64,000 bases of DNA from Fibrobacter sp. UBA7003 (GTDB lineage Bacteria; Fibrobacterota; Fibrobacteria; Fibrobacterales; Fibrobacteraceae), in the NCBI GenBank assembly GCA_002449765.1, contig DJXN01000010.1:183902-247901 (forward strand), in the 5' to 3' direction. The position numbers were made by a program, and so were the translations under genes. This document shows positions 19,941 to 29,383 of the stretch, in pieces. The notes under the pieces are model-generated. The model did no database searches. It was not told the origin of the DNA and was given only the letters and a program-made list of their open reading frames with translations. The number at the start of each line of letters is the position of its first letter. Within the stretch, counting starts at the first letter, position 1.

Positions 19941-22900
19941 ATGAACAAGAAATTATTGAAAAAACTGAAGAAAATCGGCGTCGGTTCCGTTATTACTGCA
20001 GTCATCATTTTCCTCATTCTTTTCCTTGGTAACGCGCAGGATCCGTATGTCGAGGTGATGCGCTCTACCGCCGAAGACCTCGAGAATTTCTTCTACGACC
20101 AGTTCTTCAAGATGAAGACCGGCAAGACATTCGAAAAGCTTGAAAAGGACGGCAAGGTCGCCGTGAGCAAGAGCTTCGACCCGAACATCATGATCGTGGA
20201 TATAGACGAGCCTTCCCTTACCAAGCTCGGCAACTACAACGAGTGGGACCGTTCCATCCATGCAAACGTCATCAAGAACCTGAGTGACGGCGGCGCATCG
20301 GCGATCGGCTTCGATATTCTGTTCAAGGACGCGGACTTCGGCGAGAAAAAGGCGAACCAGGCCATCAGCATCCTCAATACGGTGGACTCCACCAAGCCCT
20401 GGGATACGCTTTTCACGAGCATCCGCTCGCACTACAACTTCGACTCGCTCATGGTGAAAAACATCAAGGAGAGCGGGAATGCCATCGTCTGCTTCATGAT
20501 GGACGAAACGACCTCGTTCAAGCACAAGACCATGTGGGAAAAACTGGCGAAATACGAACGCGCCGAAGAACTCGGGTTCGGTTCCACGTTCGCAGAATCG
20601 CAGGTCGATTCCGTAGAATATGTCGAGACGAAGACCCTGCTCGACAACATCTACCCCGAACTCGCACACGCAGGCGCGCAGATGGGTTCCGTGAACGCCT
20701 ACCCCGACGATGACGGCGTCGTGCGCCACGTTTCGATGCTCTACCGATTCCCGAACCCCTACGTCTACCCCGACGTCCCCAGCCGCATCTATTCCACGAT
20801 GTCGCTCATGACGACGCTGCACCTTTTCCACCAGAAGCCCGAGAACGTGGTCATCAAGATGGGCAAATACATCGACCTCGGCAAGCCATTCGGCGTCTAC
20901 AAGGACTCCACAGACAAGTTCCACGTCACCTACCCGCAGTTCAGCTACCCCATGTTCCTCCAGCTGCGCAATTTCCTCAAGAGCCCGGATGCCATCAAAC
21001 GCGCGACAAACGAACTCGTCGACATCACGACGAAGGTCGCCGTGCGCAAGAGCGAAAACGGGAAACCCCTGTTCATGCTCTTCGAAGGCCAATCCCTTGA
21101 CGAAGACCTCTCTAGCACGCTTCTCAAAATCGCCGATACGATTGACGGGGACGAAATGAACGCAATCGGAGCCGACGAAGAAAAAGAAATTTTCGAAGGC
21201 GTCGTGATGAAGCGCGATACCGAGGAGGACGCCCCCGACCACTTCCTCGTGGAAGATTCCAACAATGACGACGAATTCATTATCACCCCCTACATCCTGA
21301 ACACGATTCGCTATTTCAAGGATTCTCTCGAAAAGATTCCCGAGAACCGCACTATCCACCTTTCCATCGATGTTGACCTCCGCTACGATGCAGAAGCCAA
21401 AACATGGAAATCGAATCTCGACATCCTGAGCGACAAGGTGCTCCAGGATATCGCCCGAACACCCAACAACAAGGTCGACAGCCTAAAGCCCGGTGAAGAA
21501 TTCCGCTTCGGCAACCGCAAACGCGTCCCCATCGACAACTACGGCCGATTCCTCGTCAACTACATCGGCCGCTACAACACCGACCCCGAAATGCGTCCGT
21601 TCCAGCATGTCGCCTACTACGATGTCACCAACAACCGCCAGGACCCCGGTCTCTACATGGGCAAGGTCTTTATCCTCGGGTCCGCCGCCCCGGCACTGTT
21701 CGACTTTGTGCCAGGTCCGCACGAAGAAAACAACCCCGCCGTGCTTATCCACGCAACCATTATCCAGAACATCCTGAACGACAACTACATCGTAAACCTC
21801 GCGGAGCACTACCAGCAGATTATCGTCATCCTGCTCGCCATCGTGTGCATGCTGCTCGGCCTGTTCGTCCGCAGCTACATTTCCATCGGCATATCGCTTT
21901 TGATGATGGGAGCCTACGCGTTCATCGCGTTCCGCTATTTCCAGGGCGGCATCTACCTGGGCGTCTCTAAGCAGCTCCTCGCCATGCTGCTCACGAACGT
22001 CGCTGCACAGGTTGTCCAGTTCTATTTCGAAAACAAAGAAAAGAAGTTCCTGAACGACGCGTTCAAGCAGTATATCTCCCCCGAACTGATTGACGAGATG
22101 GTGAACAACGAAGTTATGCCCAAGCTCGGCGGTGAAAAGCTCAATATCACGGCCTACTTTACCGATATCGCAAGTTTCTCCACCTTCTCCGAAAAAATTG
22201 GTGACCCGAGTAAGCTTGTCGACCTGCTGAACGAATACCTGACCAAGATGACCGACACGTTGCTCCACAACAAGGGCACGCTGGATAAATACGAAGGCGA
22301 CGCCATCATCGCGTTCTTCGGAGCGCCGATGCCCCTGCCCAACCATGCGCAGAACGCCTGCGACACGGCTGTCGGCATGCAGAGCGAACTCATGAAACTC
22401 CGCAAGAAGTGGGCCGTGGAAACCGATGAGCACAAGAACCAGAAATGGCCCAAGGTGGTCCACGACATGCACATGAGAATCGGCATCAACTCCGGCGACA
22501 TCGTTACCGGAAACATGGGATCCGAAACCCGCAAGAACTACACCATGATGGGCGATGCCGTGAACCTCGCAGCTCGTCTCGAAAGTGCCGCGAAGCAATA
22601 CGGGGCCTACATCCAAATTAGCGAGGACACCCAAAAGCACCTCGACGAAGGCCGTTTCATCTACCGTTCTCTCGACACCATCCGCGTGGTGGGCAAGAGC
22701 CAGCCGGTCCGTACCTTCGAACTTCTCGAGCGCACCGGATGCGAGAACGAAGCGAACCTCCTCAAGCTCGTCGAAATCTGGGAACAGGCCCGCGCAGCCT
22801 ACCTCGCCATGGAGTGGGACAAGGCCATCGAACTGTTCACGCAGTGCCTCGACTACGAGCCCCACCATCCCGACCGCGACCCCGGCAGCAAGACGACACC

Positions 22901-23000
22901 TTCGCACATCTACATCAAACGTTGCGAAAGCTACAAGGTCAACCCGCCTGTCGCTGCCGGCGAAACCTGGGACGGAGTGTTCACGGCCACCGAAAAATAA
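19941..23000 (+). CDS. CHASE2 domain adenylate cyclase (class III)
   Basis: This 1019-residue membrane receptor has a first membrane segment at about 15-31, then an extracytoplasmic CHASE2 sensor. Conserved halves lie at about 40-230 and 520-625, with a roughly 250-residue acidic insertion between them. Three or so membrane helices follow at about 624-700, then a class III cyclase domain at about 733-910. Metal-binding Asp residues are in YFTDIASFS and KYEGDAIIAFFGAP; the Lys before YEGD and the Asp in MMGDAVNLAARLE match ATP-specific cyclases. The end (about 940-975) looks like a TPR helix pair. It makes cAMP in response to an unknown signal. No clear ribosome site precedes the ATG. Confidence 0.88.
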   Translation: MNKKLLKKLKKIGVGSVITAVIIFLILFLGNAQDPYVEVMRSTAEDLENFFYDQFFKMKTGKTFEKLEKDGKVAVSKSFDPNIMIVDIDEPSLTKLGNYNEWDRSIHANVIKNLSDGGASAIGFDILFKDADFGEKKANQAISILNTVDSTKPWDTLFTSIRSHYNFDSLMVKNIKESGNAIVCFMMDETTSFKHKTMWEKLAKYERAEELGFGSTFAESQVDSVEYVETKTLLDNIYPELAHAGAQMGSVNAYPDDDGVVRHVSMLYRFPNPYVYPDVPSRIYSTMSLMTTLHLFHQKPENVVIKMGKYIDLGKPFGVYKDSTDKFHVTYPQFSYPMFLQLRNFLKSPDAIKRATNELVDITTKVAVRKSENGKPLFMLFEGQSLDEDLSSTLLKIADTIDGDEMNAIGADEEKEIFEGVVMKRDTEEDAPDHFLVEDSNNDDEFIITPYILNTIRYFKDSLEKIPENRTIHLSIDVDLRYDAEAKTWKSNLDILSDKVLQDIARTPNNKVDSLKPGEEFRFGNRKRVPIDNYGRFLVNYIGRYNTDPEMRPFQHVAYYDVTNNRQDPGLYMGKVFILGSAAPALFDFVPGPHEENNPAVLIHATIIQNILNDNYIVNLAEHYQQIIVILLAIVCMLLGLFVRSYISIGISLLMMGAYAFIAFRYFQGGIYLGVSKQLLAMLLTNVAAQVVQFYFENKEKKFLNDAFKQYISPELIDEMVNNEVMPKLGGEKLNITAYFTDIASFSTFSEKIGDPSKLVDLLNEYLTKMTDTLLHNKGTLDKYEGDAIIAFFGAPMPLPNHAQNACDTAVGMQSELMKLRKKWAVETDEHKNQKWPKVVHDMHMRIGINSGDIVTGNMGSETRKNYTMMGDAVNLAARLESAAKQYGAYIQISEDTQKHLDEGRFIYRSLDTIRVVGKSQPVRTFELLERTGCENEANLLKLVEIWEQARAAYLAMEWDKAIELFTQCLDYEPHHPDRDPGSKTTPSHIYIKRCESYKVNPPVAAGETWDGVFTATEK

Positions 23001-23025
23001 TCGGTTCAAGGCCCCGAATACAAGA

Positions 23026-23053
23026 AGCGCCGGCAAATTGCCGGCGCTCTTTT
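23026..23053. terminator. Bidirectional terminator (cyclase / panC)
   Basis: A perfect hairpin with arms AGCGCCGGCAA and TTGCCGGCGCT at 23026-23048 is followed by CTTTT on the plus strand and by TTCTTG on the minus strand. It sits between convergent genes. Confidence 0.85.
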
Positions 23054-23071
23054 CATATCCGATGGAACACG

Positions 23072-23923
23072 CTAGTTGAGCTCGATGTTGTCGATGAGGC
23101 GCGTCTTGCCGAAGAACGCGGCAACGAGAATGACCGCCTTGTCCGACGCCTTGAGGACACCCGAGAACTTCTGGAGGTCTTTCTGGTTCACGACCTCGAC
23201 GAACTGGACCTGGCCGCGGTTCAAGAGAATCGACTTCACCACGATATCGCGGAGTTTAGCGACACCCTTCTCGCCCGCGACAAACGCGGCCTTCGCATCA
23301 GCGAGACCCTTCGAGATTCCGAGCGCCTGGGTGCGTTCTTCTTCGGAAAGGTACTCGTTGCGGCTCGAAAGCGCAAGGCCCGACTTTTCACGGACAATGG
23401 GGACGCGCTTGATTTCGATGTCAAAGTTCAAGTCCTTCACCATGCGTTCGATGAGGAACACCTGCTGGTAGTCCTTTTCGCCAAAGTAGGCGCGGTTCGC
23501 CTTCGTGATGAGGAACAGCTTCGAGACGACCGTCAGCACGCCACGGAAATGGCCCGGACGGTAGGCTCCGCAGTAGAGGCTCTCGAGAGTCTCGTCGCGC
23601 ACCATCGTCAGCGGATCGCCGGCCGGATACATCTCAGAGACGCTGGGAGCAAAAACAAAGTCGGCACCCAGTGATTCAGCCAATTTCGCATCCGCTTCGA
23701 GACGCTTGGGATACTTGTCCAAATCCTCGTTCTTGCCAAACTGAATCGGATTCAAGAAAACACTGACAACCGTTATATCGCAATCCTTTACCGACGCCTT
23801 GATAAGCGCCCCATGGCCTTCATGGAGAGCCCCCATCGTCGGAACAAGACCGATGGTCTTGCCGGATGCCGCGAACGGCTTGAGGGTGTTGCGAAGTGTT
23901 TCGATTGAATCAATGATTTGCAT
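23072..23923 (-). CDS. panC: Pantothenate synthetase
   Basis: PanC joins pantoate and beta-alanine with ATP to make pantothenate, a coenzyme A precursor. The 283-residue protein has the nucleotide-binding PTMGALHEGH at about 29-38, FLNPIQF with the pantoate site, FGEKDYQQ, and SSRNEYLS near 187. The ATG at 23923 follows AGAAGG. It is the last gene of a folK - deoxynucleoside kinase - panC unit, nine bases after the kinase stop. Confidence 0.96.
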   Translation of the reverse strand: MQIIDSIETLRNTLKPFAASGKTIGLVPTMGALHEGHGALIKASVKDCDITVVSVFLNPIQFGKNEDLDKYPKRLEADAKLAESLGADFVFAPSVSEMYPAGDPLTMVRDETLESLYCGAYRPGHFRGVLTVVSKLFLITKANRAYFGEKDYQQVFLIERMVKDLNFDIEIKRVPIVREKSGLALSSRNEYLSEEERTQALGISKGLADAKAAFVAGEKGVAKLRDIVVKSILLNRGQVQFVEVVNQKDLQKFSGVLKASDKAVILVAAFFGKTRLIDNIELN

Positions 23924-23932
23924 ATAACCTTC

Positions 23933-24583
23933 TTAATTACTTTCTGGAACAAAATAAGTCGTTTGCTTGGGACATGCAGCAATGGCGTCGAGCACCAGTT
24001 GCAGGTGGTTTTCGTTGTGCACGAAATCGATATGGTCCGTGTTGATAATCAGGACGGGCGCATGCGAGTAGTGCCAAAAATGGTGGTCGTAGCGGCTCTG
24101 GAGGTCCTTCAGGTAGTTTCCCTCGATGGCTCTTTCCATGGGGCGGCCCCTACTCTTGATGCGGTTCAAAAGCGTGGGGATGCTCGCCTGCAGGTAGACG
24201 ACCATGTCCGGTCGGGGAATCTCGTGTTCGATAGCCTTCGATACCTGCTCGTACATGGCGAATTCGCTGTCGGAGAGGTTCTGGGCCGCAAATATGGCAT
24301 CCTTGTCGTAGGTGTAGTCGCTTACGAGCAGGTCGTGGAAAAGGTCGCTCTGGAGCGCCGAATGCTGAAGTTGCTTGTGGCGTTCGAGCAAGAAGAACAG
24401 CTGCGTCTGGAAGGCGTAGGGTTCCGGATTCTCGTAGAACTTTTCCAGGAAGGGGTTTTCCTCGTAATTTTCCTCGATACAGAGGGCGTTCCAGCGCTCG
24501 GCGATAATTCGCGCAAGCGTGGTCTTCCCCACGCCGATAACGCCTTCGATGGCGAGAAAGTGAACACCTTTTTCGGTCAGCAT
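23933..24583 (-). CDS. Deoxynucleoside kinase family protein
   Basis: This 216-residue P-loop kinase of the dGK/dAK/dCK family phosphorylates deoxynucleosides for nucleotide salvage. The Walker A is EGVIGVGKTTLA near residues 12-23, the lid-type segment carries SRGRPMERAI, and a YLQASIPTLLNRI strand matches the family. The open frame reaches 24667, but GGAGGA seven bases before the ATG at 24583 fixes the start. The folK stop codon overlaps this ATG (TAATG), which indicates coupled translation. The preferred deoxynucleoside cannot be told. Confidence 0.88.
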   Translation of the reverse strand: MLTEKGVHFLAIEGVIGVGKTTLARIIAERWNALCIEENYEENPFLEKFYENPEPYAFQTQLFFLLERHKQLQHSALQSDLFHDLLVSDYTYDKDAIFAAQNLSDSEFAMYEQVSKAIEHEIPRPDMVVYLQASIPTLLNRIKSRGRPMERAIEGNYLKDLQSRYDHHFWHYSHAPVLIINTDHIDFVHNENHLQLVLDAIAACPKQTTYFVPESN

Positions 24584-25092
24584 TACGGTTCCTCCGCTGT
24601 AATAGTACGGAACGGAATCTTGCCTTCGCTTTCGACGAGGATTGCAAGCATTTCCTTCACGGTACAATTGTTCAACGGGTCCACCCAGTCCGGCGCGATG
24701 TCATTCAGGGGGACAAGCACGAACTGGCGGTTGGGAATTTCGGCATGCGGAATCGTCGGCCGGCCGGCCATGACCTTGTTGCCGAAATAGAGCAGGTCGA
24801 GATCAATTTCACGGGAATTCCAGTGACCGCGGGGCTTGCGTCCAAGTACGACCTCGGATCCCTTGAGGTAATGGAGCAGGCGTTTCGGATCCCCATCGTA
24901 CCAGAAACTCACGACCTGGTTGAAATAGGGACCTTGCCCTTCCGGACCTACCGGAGGAGTCTCGTAAATCGGGCTTTCAAGCCACCCGCCCGAAGATATG
25001 CGCGAAAGCATGTCCCGTCCTTCGGCAAGCCTACGGGAGCGGGGACTTAAATTGCTTCCTAGCGCAACAAAAACGCGGTCTAGTGATTCCAC
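24583..25092 (-). CDS. folK: Hydroxymethyldihydropterin pyrophosphokinase
   Basis: FolK transfers pyrophosphate from ATP to 6-hydroxymethyldihydropterin in folate synthesis. The protein has VALGSNLSPRSRRL at the N-terminus, the FNQVV strand, the RGHWNSREIDLDLLYFG signature and IPHAEIPNRQFVLVPL. A GTG at 25092 gives 169 residues and places ALGSNL where the family has it. An ATG at 25161 would add 23 residues that do not look like FolK. Neither has a good ribosome site, so the start is uncertain. It heads the folK - kinase - panC operon and is divergent from rho. Confidence 0.88.
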   Translation of the reverse strand: MESLDRVFVALGSNLSPRSRRLAEGRDMLSRISSGGWLESPIYETPPVGPEGQGPYFNQVVSFWYDGDPKRLLHYLKGSEVVLGRKPRGHWNSREIDLDLLYFGNKVMAGRPTIPHAEIPNRQFVLVPLNDIAPDWVDPLNNCTVKEMLAILVESEGKIPFRTITAEEP

Positions 25093-25316
25093 GTGCGTTA
25101 ATATAGCTATTGCAGAAAAATTTTGAGTCCCGTTTATTCCTTTTTTTTGCCGGATAATCATCTTTTTTTCTTTTTTCCATCGAAAAAAGCATTTTTTATG
25201 ACAAACATCATTTTTTTTTGTATTTTATACGTGAATTCCGAGGGAACCTCCGAGCGGGGCCCTATCTTCTGGAAAATTTATTCTACCCAACATCATACAA
25301 GCCAAAGGAACGAATA

Positions 25317-27173
25317 GTGCCTAGACAAAAGAAGGTTCAAGACGAACCGCAACTGCTTTCCGACACCATTGATTTAAACTCCCCCATCGACTACGAGAAA
25401 CTCGGCGACCTAGCGCAGCCGATTCCGAGCGCCGAAGGTGCGGAACCCCAGCCCAAGCGTCGCGGCAGGCCCTCCAAAAAAACAGCCGAAGCCCCGGAAC
25501 CCAAAGAATCTTCCAAGACAAAACAGCCGGCCTCCGAACAGGCCCCCGAACCGGCACCCGCGGCTGTCGAATCCGCACCTTCGGAACCGAAGGCAGAAAA
25601 AGCGGAAGCACCTGCCGATACAACAAAGCCCGAAGCCGACCCGAACAAGGGTGCACAGGCAAACGGTCAGAACAACCCGCAAAACAACGGGCAGAACGGC
25701 GGCAAGTTCAACAACAGTAACAACAACGGAAAGTTCAACAATAACAACGGGAACAACGGCAAGTTCAATAAGTTCAACAAGTTCAAGAACCGCCACAACC
25801 GTAACCTCCCGCAAGACGACTTTATCGACGAGAGCATCCAGCTTCCCCCGCCGCCTCCCGAAGTAGTGGCGGCTGCAAAGGCAAAGTGGCGCGAACTCCG
25901 CGGGCTTCCGATGTTCGAACTGCAGCAGCGCGCCGAAGAACTCGGCATCGAAGACTACAAGCGCATGCGCAAGCAGGCCCTCGTCTACAGCATCCTTTCT
26001 TCTACCGGTGGCGAAGAGACTCCCATATACACCGAAGGCGTGCTCGAGATTATTCCGGAAGGCGGCCACGGGTTCCTCCGCAACCCCGACCACAACTACC
26101 TCGCCGGCCCCGACGACATCTACATCAGCAGGAACATCATCCGCCGTTACGACCTCAAGATGGGCGACACCATCACGGGCCAGGTGCGCCAGCCGCGCGA
26201 AGGCGAGAAATATTTCGCCCTGATGCGCATCGACACGGTGAACTTCGAAGCTCCCGAAAAGACGAAGCGCCGTGTGGCATTCGAATACCTCACCCCCATC
26301 CACCCGATCGAAAAACTCAATCTGGAATGGAAGAAGGACGAATACAGCACACGCATCATGAACCTCTTCACCCCCATCGGCAAAGGCCAGCGCAGCATTA
26401 TCCTCGCGCCCCCACGTACCGGTAAGACGGTGCTCCTCCAGAACGTGACGCAGGCGCTCACCGTGAACCATCCCGAAGTGAAGCTCATGGTGCTCCTCAT
26501 CGACGAACGCCCCGAAGAAGTGACCGAAATGAGGAAGCTCATCGACCGCCTCAAGGACGATGCCACCAGGGCCGGCAAGAACATCCAGGCCGAAGTGCTC
26601 GCCTCCACGTTCGACGAACCGCCCGAGCGCCACATCAAGGTGGCCGACATGGTCCTCGAGAAGGCGAAACGCCTCGTGGAACACGGCAACGACGTGGTGA
26701 TTTTGCTCGACTCCATTACGCGTTTTGCCCGTGCGAACAACGTTGTCATCCCGCATTCCGGCAAGATCCTCTCCGGCGGTGTGGACGCGAACGCCATGCA
26801 GCGCCCCAAGCGCTTCTTCGGTGCAGCCCGCAAAATCGAGAACGGCGGCTCCCTCACCATCATCGGTACGGCACTCATCGAGACCGGCAGCCGCATGGAC
26901 GAAGTGATTTTCGAAGAATTCAAGGGTACGGGCAACATGGAACTCGTGCTCGACCGCCGCATCGCCGAAAAGCGCATCTGGCCGGCCATCGATATCTTCA
27001 AGTCCGGCACCCGCAAGGAAGAACTGCTGCTTTCCGACGAGGAACTGCGCCGCGTCTGGGTGCTGCGCCGCTACCTGCAGGATATGACCACCGTCGAAAT
27101 CATGGAATTCATGCGTGACAAGCTCAAGCTGTTCGAGACGAACCGCGACTTCCTCACTTCCATGAATGGATGA
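25317..27173 (+). CDS. rho: Transcription termination factor Rho with long low-complexity N-terminal insertion
   Basis: Rho is the hexameric RNA helicase that ends transcription. At 618 residues it is about 200 longer than E. coli Rho. The extra part is N-terminal: an Ala/Glu/Pro-rich stretch (about 45-110) and an Asn/Gly/Lys/Phe-rich stretch (about 111-163) with NNNGKFN-type units and a basic end. Then follow the Rho N domain (about 185-225), the RNA-binding cold-shock-like domain (235-305) and the ATPase with the P-loop [11 protein letters not shown] near 363 and Walker [17 protein letters not shown] at 25317 is chosen because AAAGGAA lies six bases upstream. The region upstream is T-rich. 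Confidence 0.95.
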   Translation: MPRQKKVQDEPQLLSDTIDLNSPIDYEKLGDLAQPIPSAEGAEPQPKRRGRPSKKTAEAPEPKESSKTKQPASEQAPEPAPAAVESAPSEPKAEKAEAPADTTKPEADPNKGAQANGQNNPQNNGQNGGKFNNSNNNGKFNNNNGNNGKFNKFNKFKNRHNRNLPQDDFIDESIQLPPPPPEVVAAAKAKWRELRGLPMFELQQRAEELGIEDYKRMRKQALVYSILSSTGGEETPIYTEGVLEIIPEGGHGFLRNPDHNYLAGPDDIYISRNIIRRYDLKMGDTITGQVRQPREGEKYFALMRIDTVNFEAPEKTKRRVAFEYLTPIHPIEKLNLEWKKDEYSTRIMNLFTPIGKGQRSIILAPPRTGKTVLLQNVTQALTVNHPEVKLMVLLIDERPEEVTEMRKLIDRLKDDATRAGKNIQAEVLASTFDEPPERHIKVADMVLEKAKRLVEHGNDVVILLDSITRFARANNVVIPHSGKILSGGVDANAMQRPKRFFGAARKIENGGSLTIIGTALIETGSRMDEVIFEEFKGTGNMELVLDRRIAEKRIWPAIDIFKSGTRKEELLLSDEELRRVWVLRRYLQDMTTVEIMEFMRDKLKLFETNRDFLTSMNG

Positions 27174-27206
27174 TAATTAATTGATAATTGATGATTGATA
27201 TTTATT
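27174..27206. repeat. AT-rich simple repeat after rho
   Basis: Immediately after the rho stop the sequence is an imperfect tandem of TGATAATTGATGATTGAT-like units. The same kind of repeat follows trpB on the other strand at 59751-59805. Confidence 0.6.
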
Positions 27207-27220
27207 AAAGGATTATTGAT

Positions 27221-28027
27221 ATGAATCAGAAAATTTTCTTCGCGGGCACGGGCAACATGGGCGGAGCCATCCTGCGCGGGCTCCTGAACGCAAAGGTTGA
27301 CCCCAAGTCCATCTTCTTCTTTGACCCGAGCGATGCTGCCGCGGCTGCGGTAAGCGCACTCGGCTGCGTCCGCGTGAAGAACTTCGCGGAAGGCGTCAAG
27401 AAGGCCGACATCACCTTCCTCTGCGTGAAGCCTCAGATTTTCAAGCTCGTCGCCACCGAATGGAAGAACGCCGTCAAGGCCATCAAGGGCACAAAGACCT
27501 TCGTGAGCATCATGGCGGGAGTCGCCCGCAAGAACCTCACCGAAGTTCTCGGCGCAAAGAACCAGGTGCTCCGCGTGATGCCGAACCTGCCGCTCACTGT
27601 CGGCAAGGGCACCGTCGCGCTCGCGACGGACGGCGTCAACGAGGCTACCCTGAAGGCTGCCGAAGAAATCTTCGGCAACATCGGCGTCACCTGCCGTGTC
27701 GCCGAAAGCCTCATGGACGCCGTCACCGGACTTTCCGGTAGTGCCCCCGCCTATGTGTTCGAGTTTATCGAAGGCCTTACCCGCGGCGGCGTAAAAGCCG
27801 GTTTAACCCGCGATGTGGCCCTCAAGCTCGCCCTCGGGACCATCGAAGGCAGCGTCGAGCTCGTGAAGCAGTCGGGCAAGAGCCCGAGCGACCTCTGCGC
27901 AATGGTCTGTTCGCCCGCCGGCACGACAATTGCAGGCGTGGACGCCCTCGAAGAGGGTGCATTCCGCTCGAGCCTCATCAAGGCCGTAGTCGCCGGTACC
28001 GAACGCTCTAAGGAACTGGGCAAGTAG
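27221..28027 (+). CDS. proC: Pyrroline-5-carboxylate reductase
   Basis: ProC makes proline from pyrroline-5-carboxylate with NAD(P)H. The 268-residue protein has the dinucleotide motif GTGNMGGAI near residues 7-15, VKPQ near 72, the GSAPAYVFEFIEGL signature near 174 and SPAGTTIAGVDALEEG near the end. AAAGGA lies eight bases before the ATG. It is followed after 18 bases by the sigma-54 activator gene on the same strand. Confidence 0.96.
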   Translation: MNQKIFFAGTGNMGGAILRGLLNAKVDPKSIFFFDPSDAAAAAVSALGCVRVKNFAEGVKKADITFLCVKPQIFKLVATEWKNAVKAIKGTKTFVSIMAGVARKNLTEVLGAKNQVLRVMPNLPLTVGKGTVALATDGVNEATLKAAEEIFGNIGVTCRVAESLMDAVTGLSGSAPAYVFEFIEGLTRGGVKAGLTRDVALKLALGTIEGSVELVKQSGKSPSDLCAMVCSPAGTTIAGVDALEEGAFRSSLIKAVVAGTERSKELGK

Positions 28028-28045
28028 TCCCGGAACAAAAAAGCG

Positions 28046-29383
28046 ATGTCCGCAATCGATCTGTTCACCAAGGAAACGGACACGTCCTCGTTCATACAGG
28101 ACGTGCTTTCCTCGGTAAACTATTCGGTAGCCCTGCACGACACCGCAAACGCCTCAGAAGCAACGGCACCCATCGTCATCTGGGACCTTGATTCCTTCGC
28201 GGCCGACAACGAACGCGAACTTCCGAGAATCCACAGGGAGCATCCCGAAACGATGGTGCTCGCCTACGCCCACAGCCCGGACGCCTACAGTTTTGCGGGG
28301 AACTCCTACGACATCATCCTTTCGGTAGAAGCCGTACGTCTCCACCTCATGAGCAAGATAAGCCGCCTCAAGGAAATCCAGAAGGCACGGCTCATCTTCA
28401 AGGAACGCATGAGCCACCTCGTGGGCAAGAGCAGGGCCATGCAGGATCTCCGCAAGAAGGTGGAACGCGCCATCCTGCATACGGGACCAGTCCTTATCCA
28501 GGGAGAATCGGGAGTCGGCAAGGACCTCGTCGCACGCGCGATTGCCTGCATGTACGACAAGTTCGTGGTCGTGAACTGCAGCGCCATCCCGGACACCCTA
28601 TTCGAAAGCGAGCTCTTCGGACACACGCGCGGTGCTTTTACCGGAGCGCAGAACGAACGCATCGGGCTCTTCGAAGATGCTAACGGCGGAGCCATTTTCC
28701 TCGACGAAATCGGGGACATGCCGCTGCATGCACAAGTAAAGCTCCTGCGCGTCATCCAGAACAAGGAAATCCGCCCCATCGGCGCGAACAAGACACGCCA
28801 TATCGACGTGCGCATCATCGCCGCCACCAACCGCGACCTCCGCGACGAAATTCGCGAAAAGCGCTTCCGCGAAGACCTCTTCTACCGCCTGAACGTGATT
28901 CCCGTGCAGCTTTCACCGTTGCGCGAACGCAAGGAAGACATCGAGGACCTCGCAAACTACTTCATAAGGCAATACGCGCCCGCGGGCGAACCCTACACGC
29001 TGTCGGAAGATGCCCTCGAGAAGCTCCGCAACCACAGCTGGCCGGGCAACATCCGCGAGCTCGAAAACGTCATCCAGCGTGCGCTGTGCTTTACTGCGCC
29101 CGGGACTCTCACGGCAGACGACCTGCAGATAGAACCCGCAGCCAGTCTCCAGAGCCAAGCACAGGGCAACATTTCTGCTTCGAGCTTCGAAAGCTACAAC
29201 GATTTTCAAGATTGGCAGCACCAGGAAGAACGCAGGTTCCTGATTGCAAAAATCCGCGAAAACGGGGGATCCGTGAGCCTTGCCGCCGAAAAGCTTGGCC
29301 TATTGCGCACGACCCTCTACAACAGGCTTTCGCGCCTGGGCATAAACGTCAAGGATTTTCGCCTGGGCGATAAAATACAGTAA
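28046..29383 (+). CDS. Sigma-54-dependent transcriptional activator with degenerate receiver-like N-terminus
   Basis: This 445-residue enhancer-binding protein has an N-terminal part of about 110 residues that resembles a receiver fold (VIWDLDSF near 45) but lacks the conserved C-terminal Lys and acidic cluster. The AAA+ domain carries Walker A GESGVGKD at 152-159, the sigma-54 contact motif GAFTGA at about 196-201 and Walker B GAIFLDEIGD. A Fis-type helix-turn-helix ends the protein (SLAAEKLGLLRTTLYNRL). It should open sigma-54 promoters, and one such promoter is seen in this window before glnK, but a link between the two is only a possibility. Its last 35 bases overlap the end of the convergent ribD. 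Confidence 0.92.
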   Translation: MSAIDLFTKETDTSSFIQDVLSSVNYSVALHDTANASEATAPIVIWDLDSFAADNERELPRIHREHPETMVLAYAHSPDAYSFAGNSYDIILSVEAVRLHLMSKISRLKEIQKARLIFKERMSHLVGKSRAMQDLRKKVERAILHTGPVLIQGESGVGKDLVARAIACMYDKFVVVNCSAIPDTLFESELFGHTRGAFTGAQNERIGLFEDANGGAIFLDEIGDMPLHAQVKLLRVIQNKEIRPIGANKTRHIDVRIIAATNRDLRDEIREKRFREDLFYRLNVIPVQLSPLRERKEDIEDLANYFIRQYAPAGEPYTLSEDALEKLRNHSWPGNIRELENVIQRALCFTAPGTLTADDLQIEPAASLQSQAQGNISASSFESYNDFQDWQHQEERRFLIAKIRENGGSVSLAAEKLGLLRTTLYNRLSRLGINVKDFRLGDKIQ

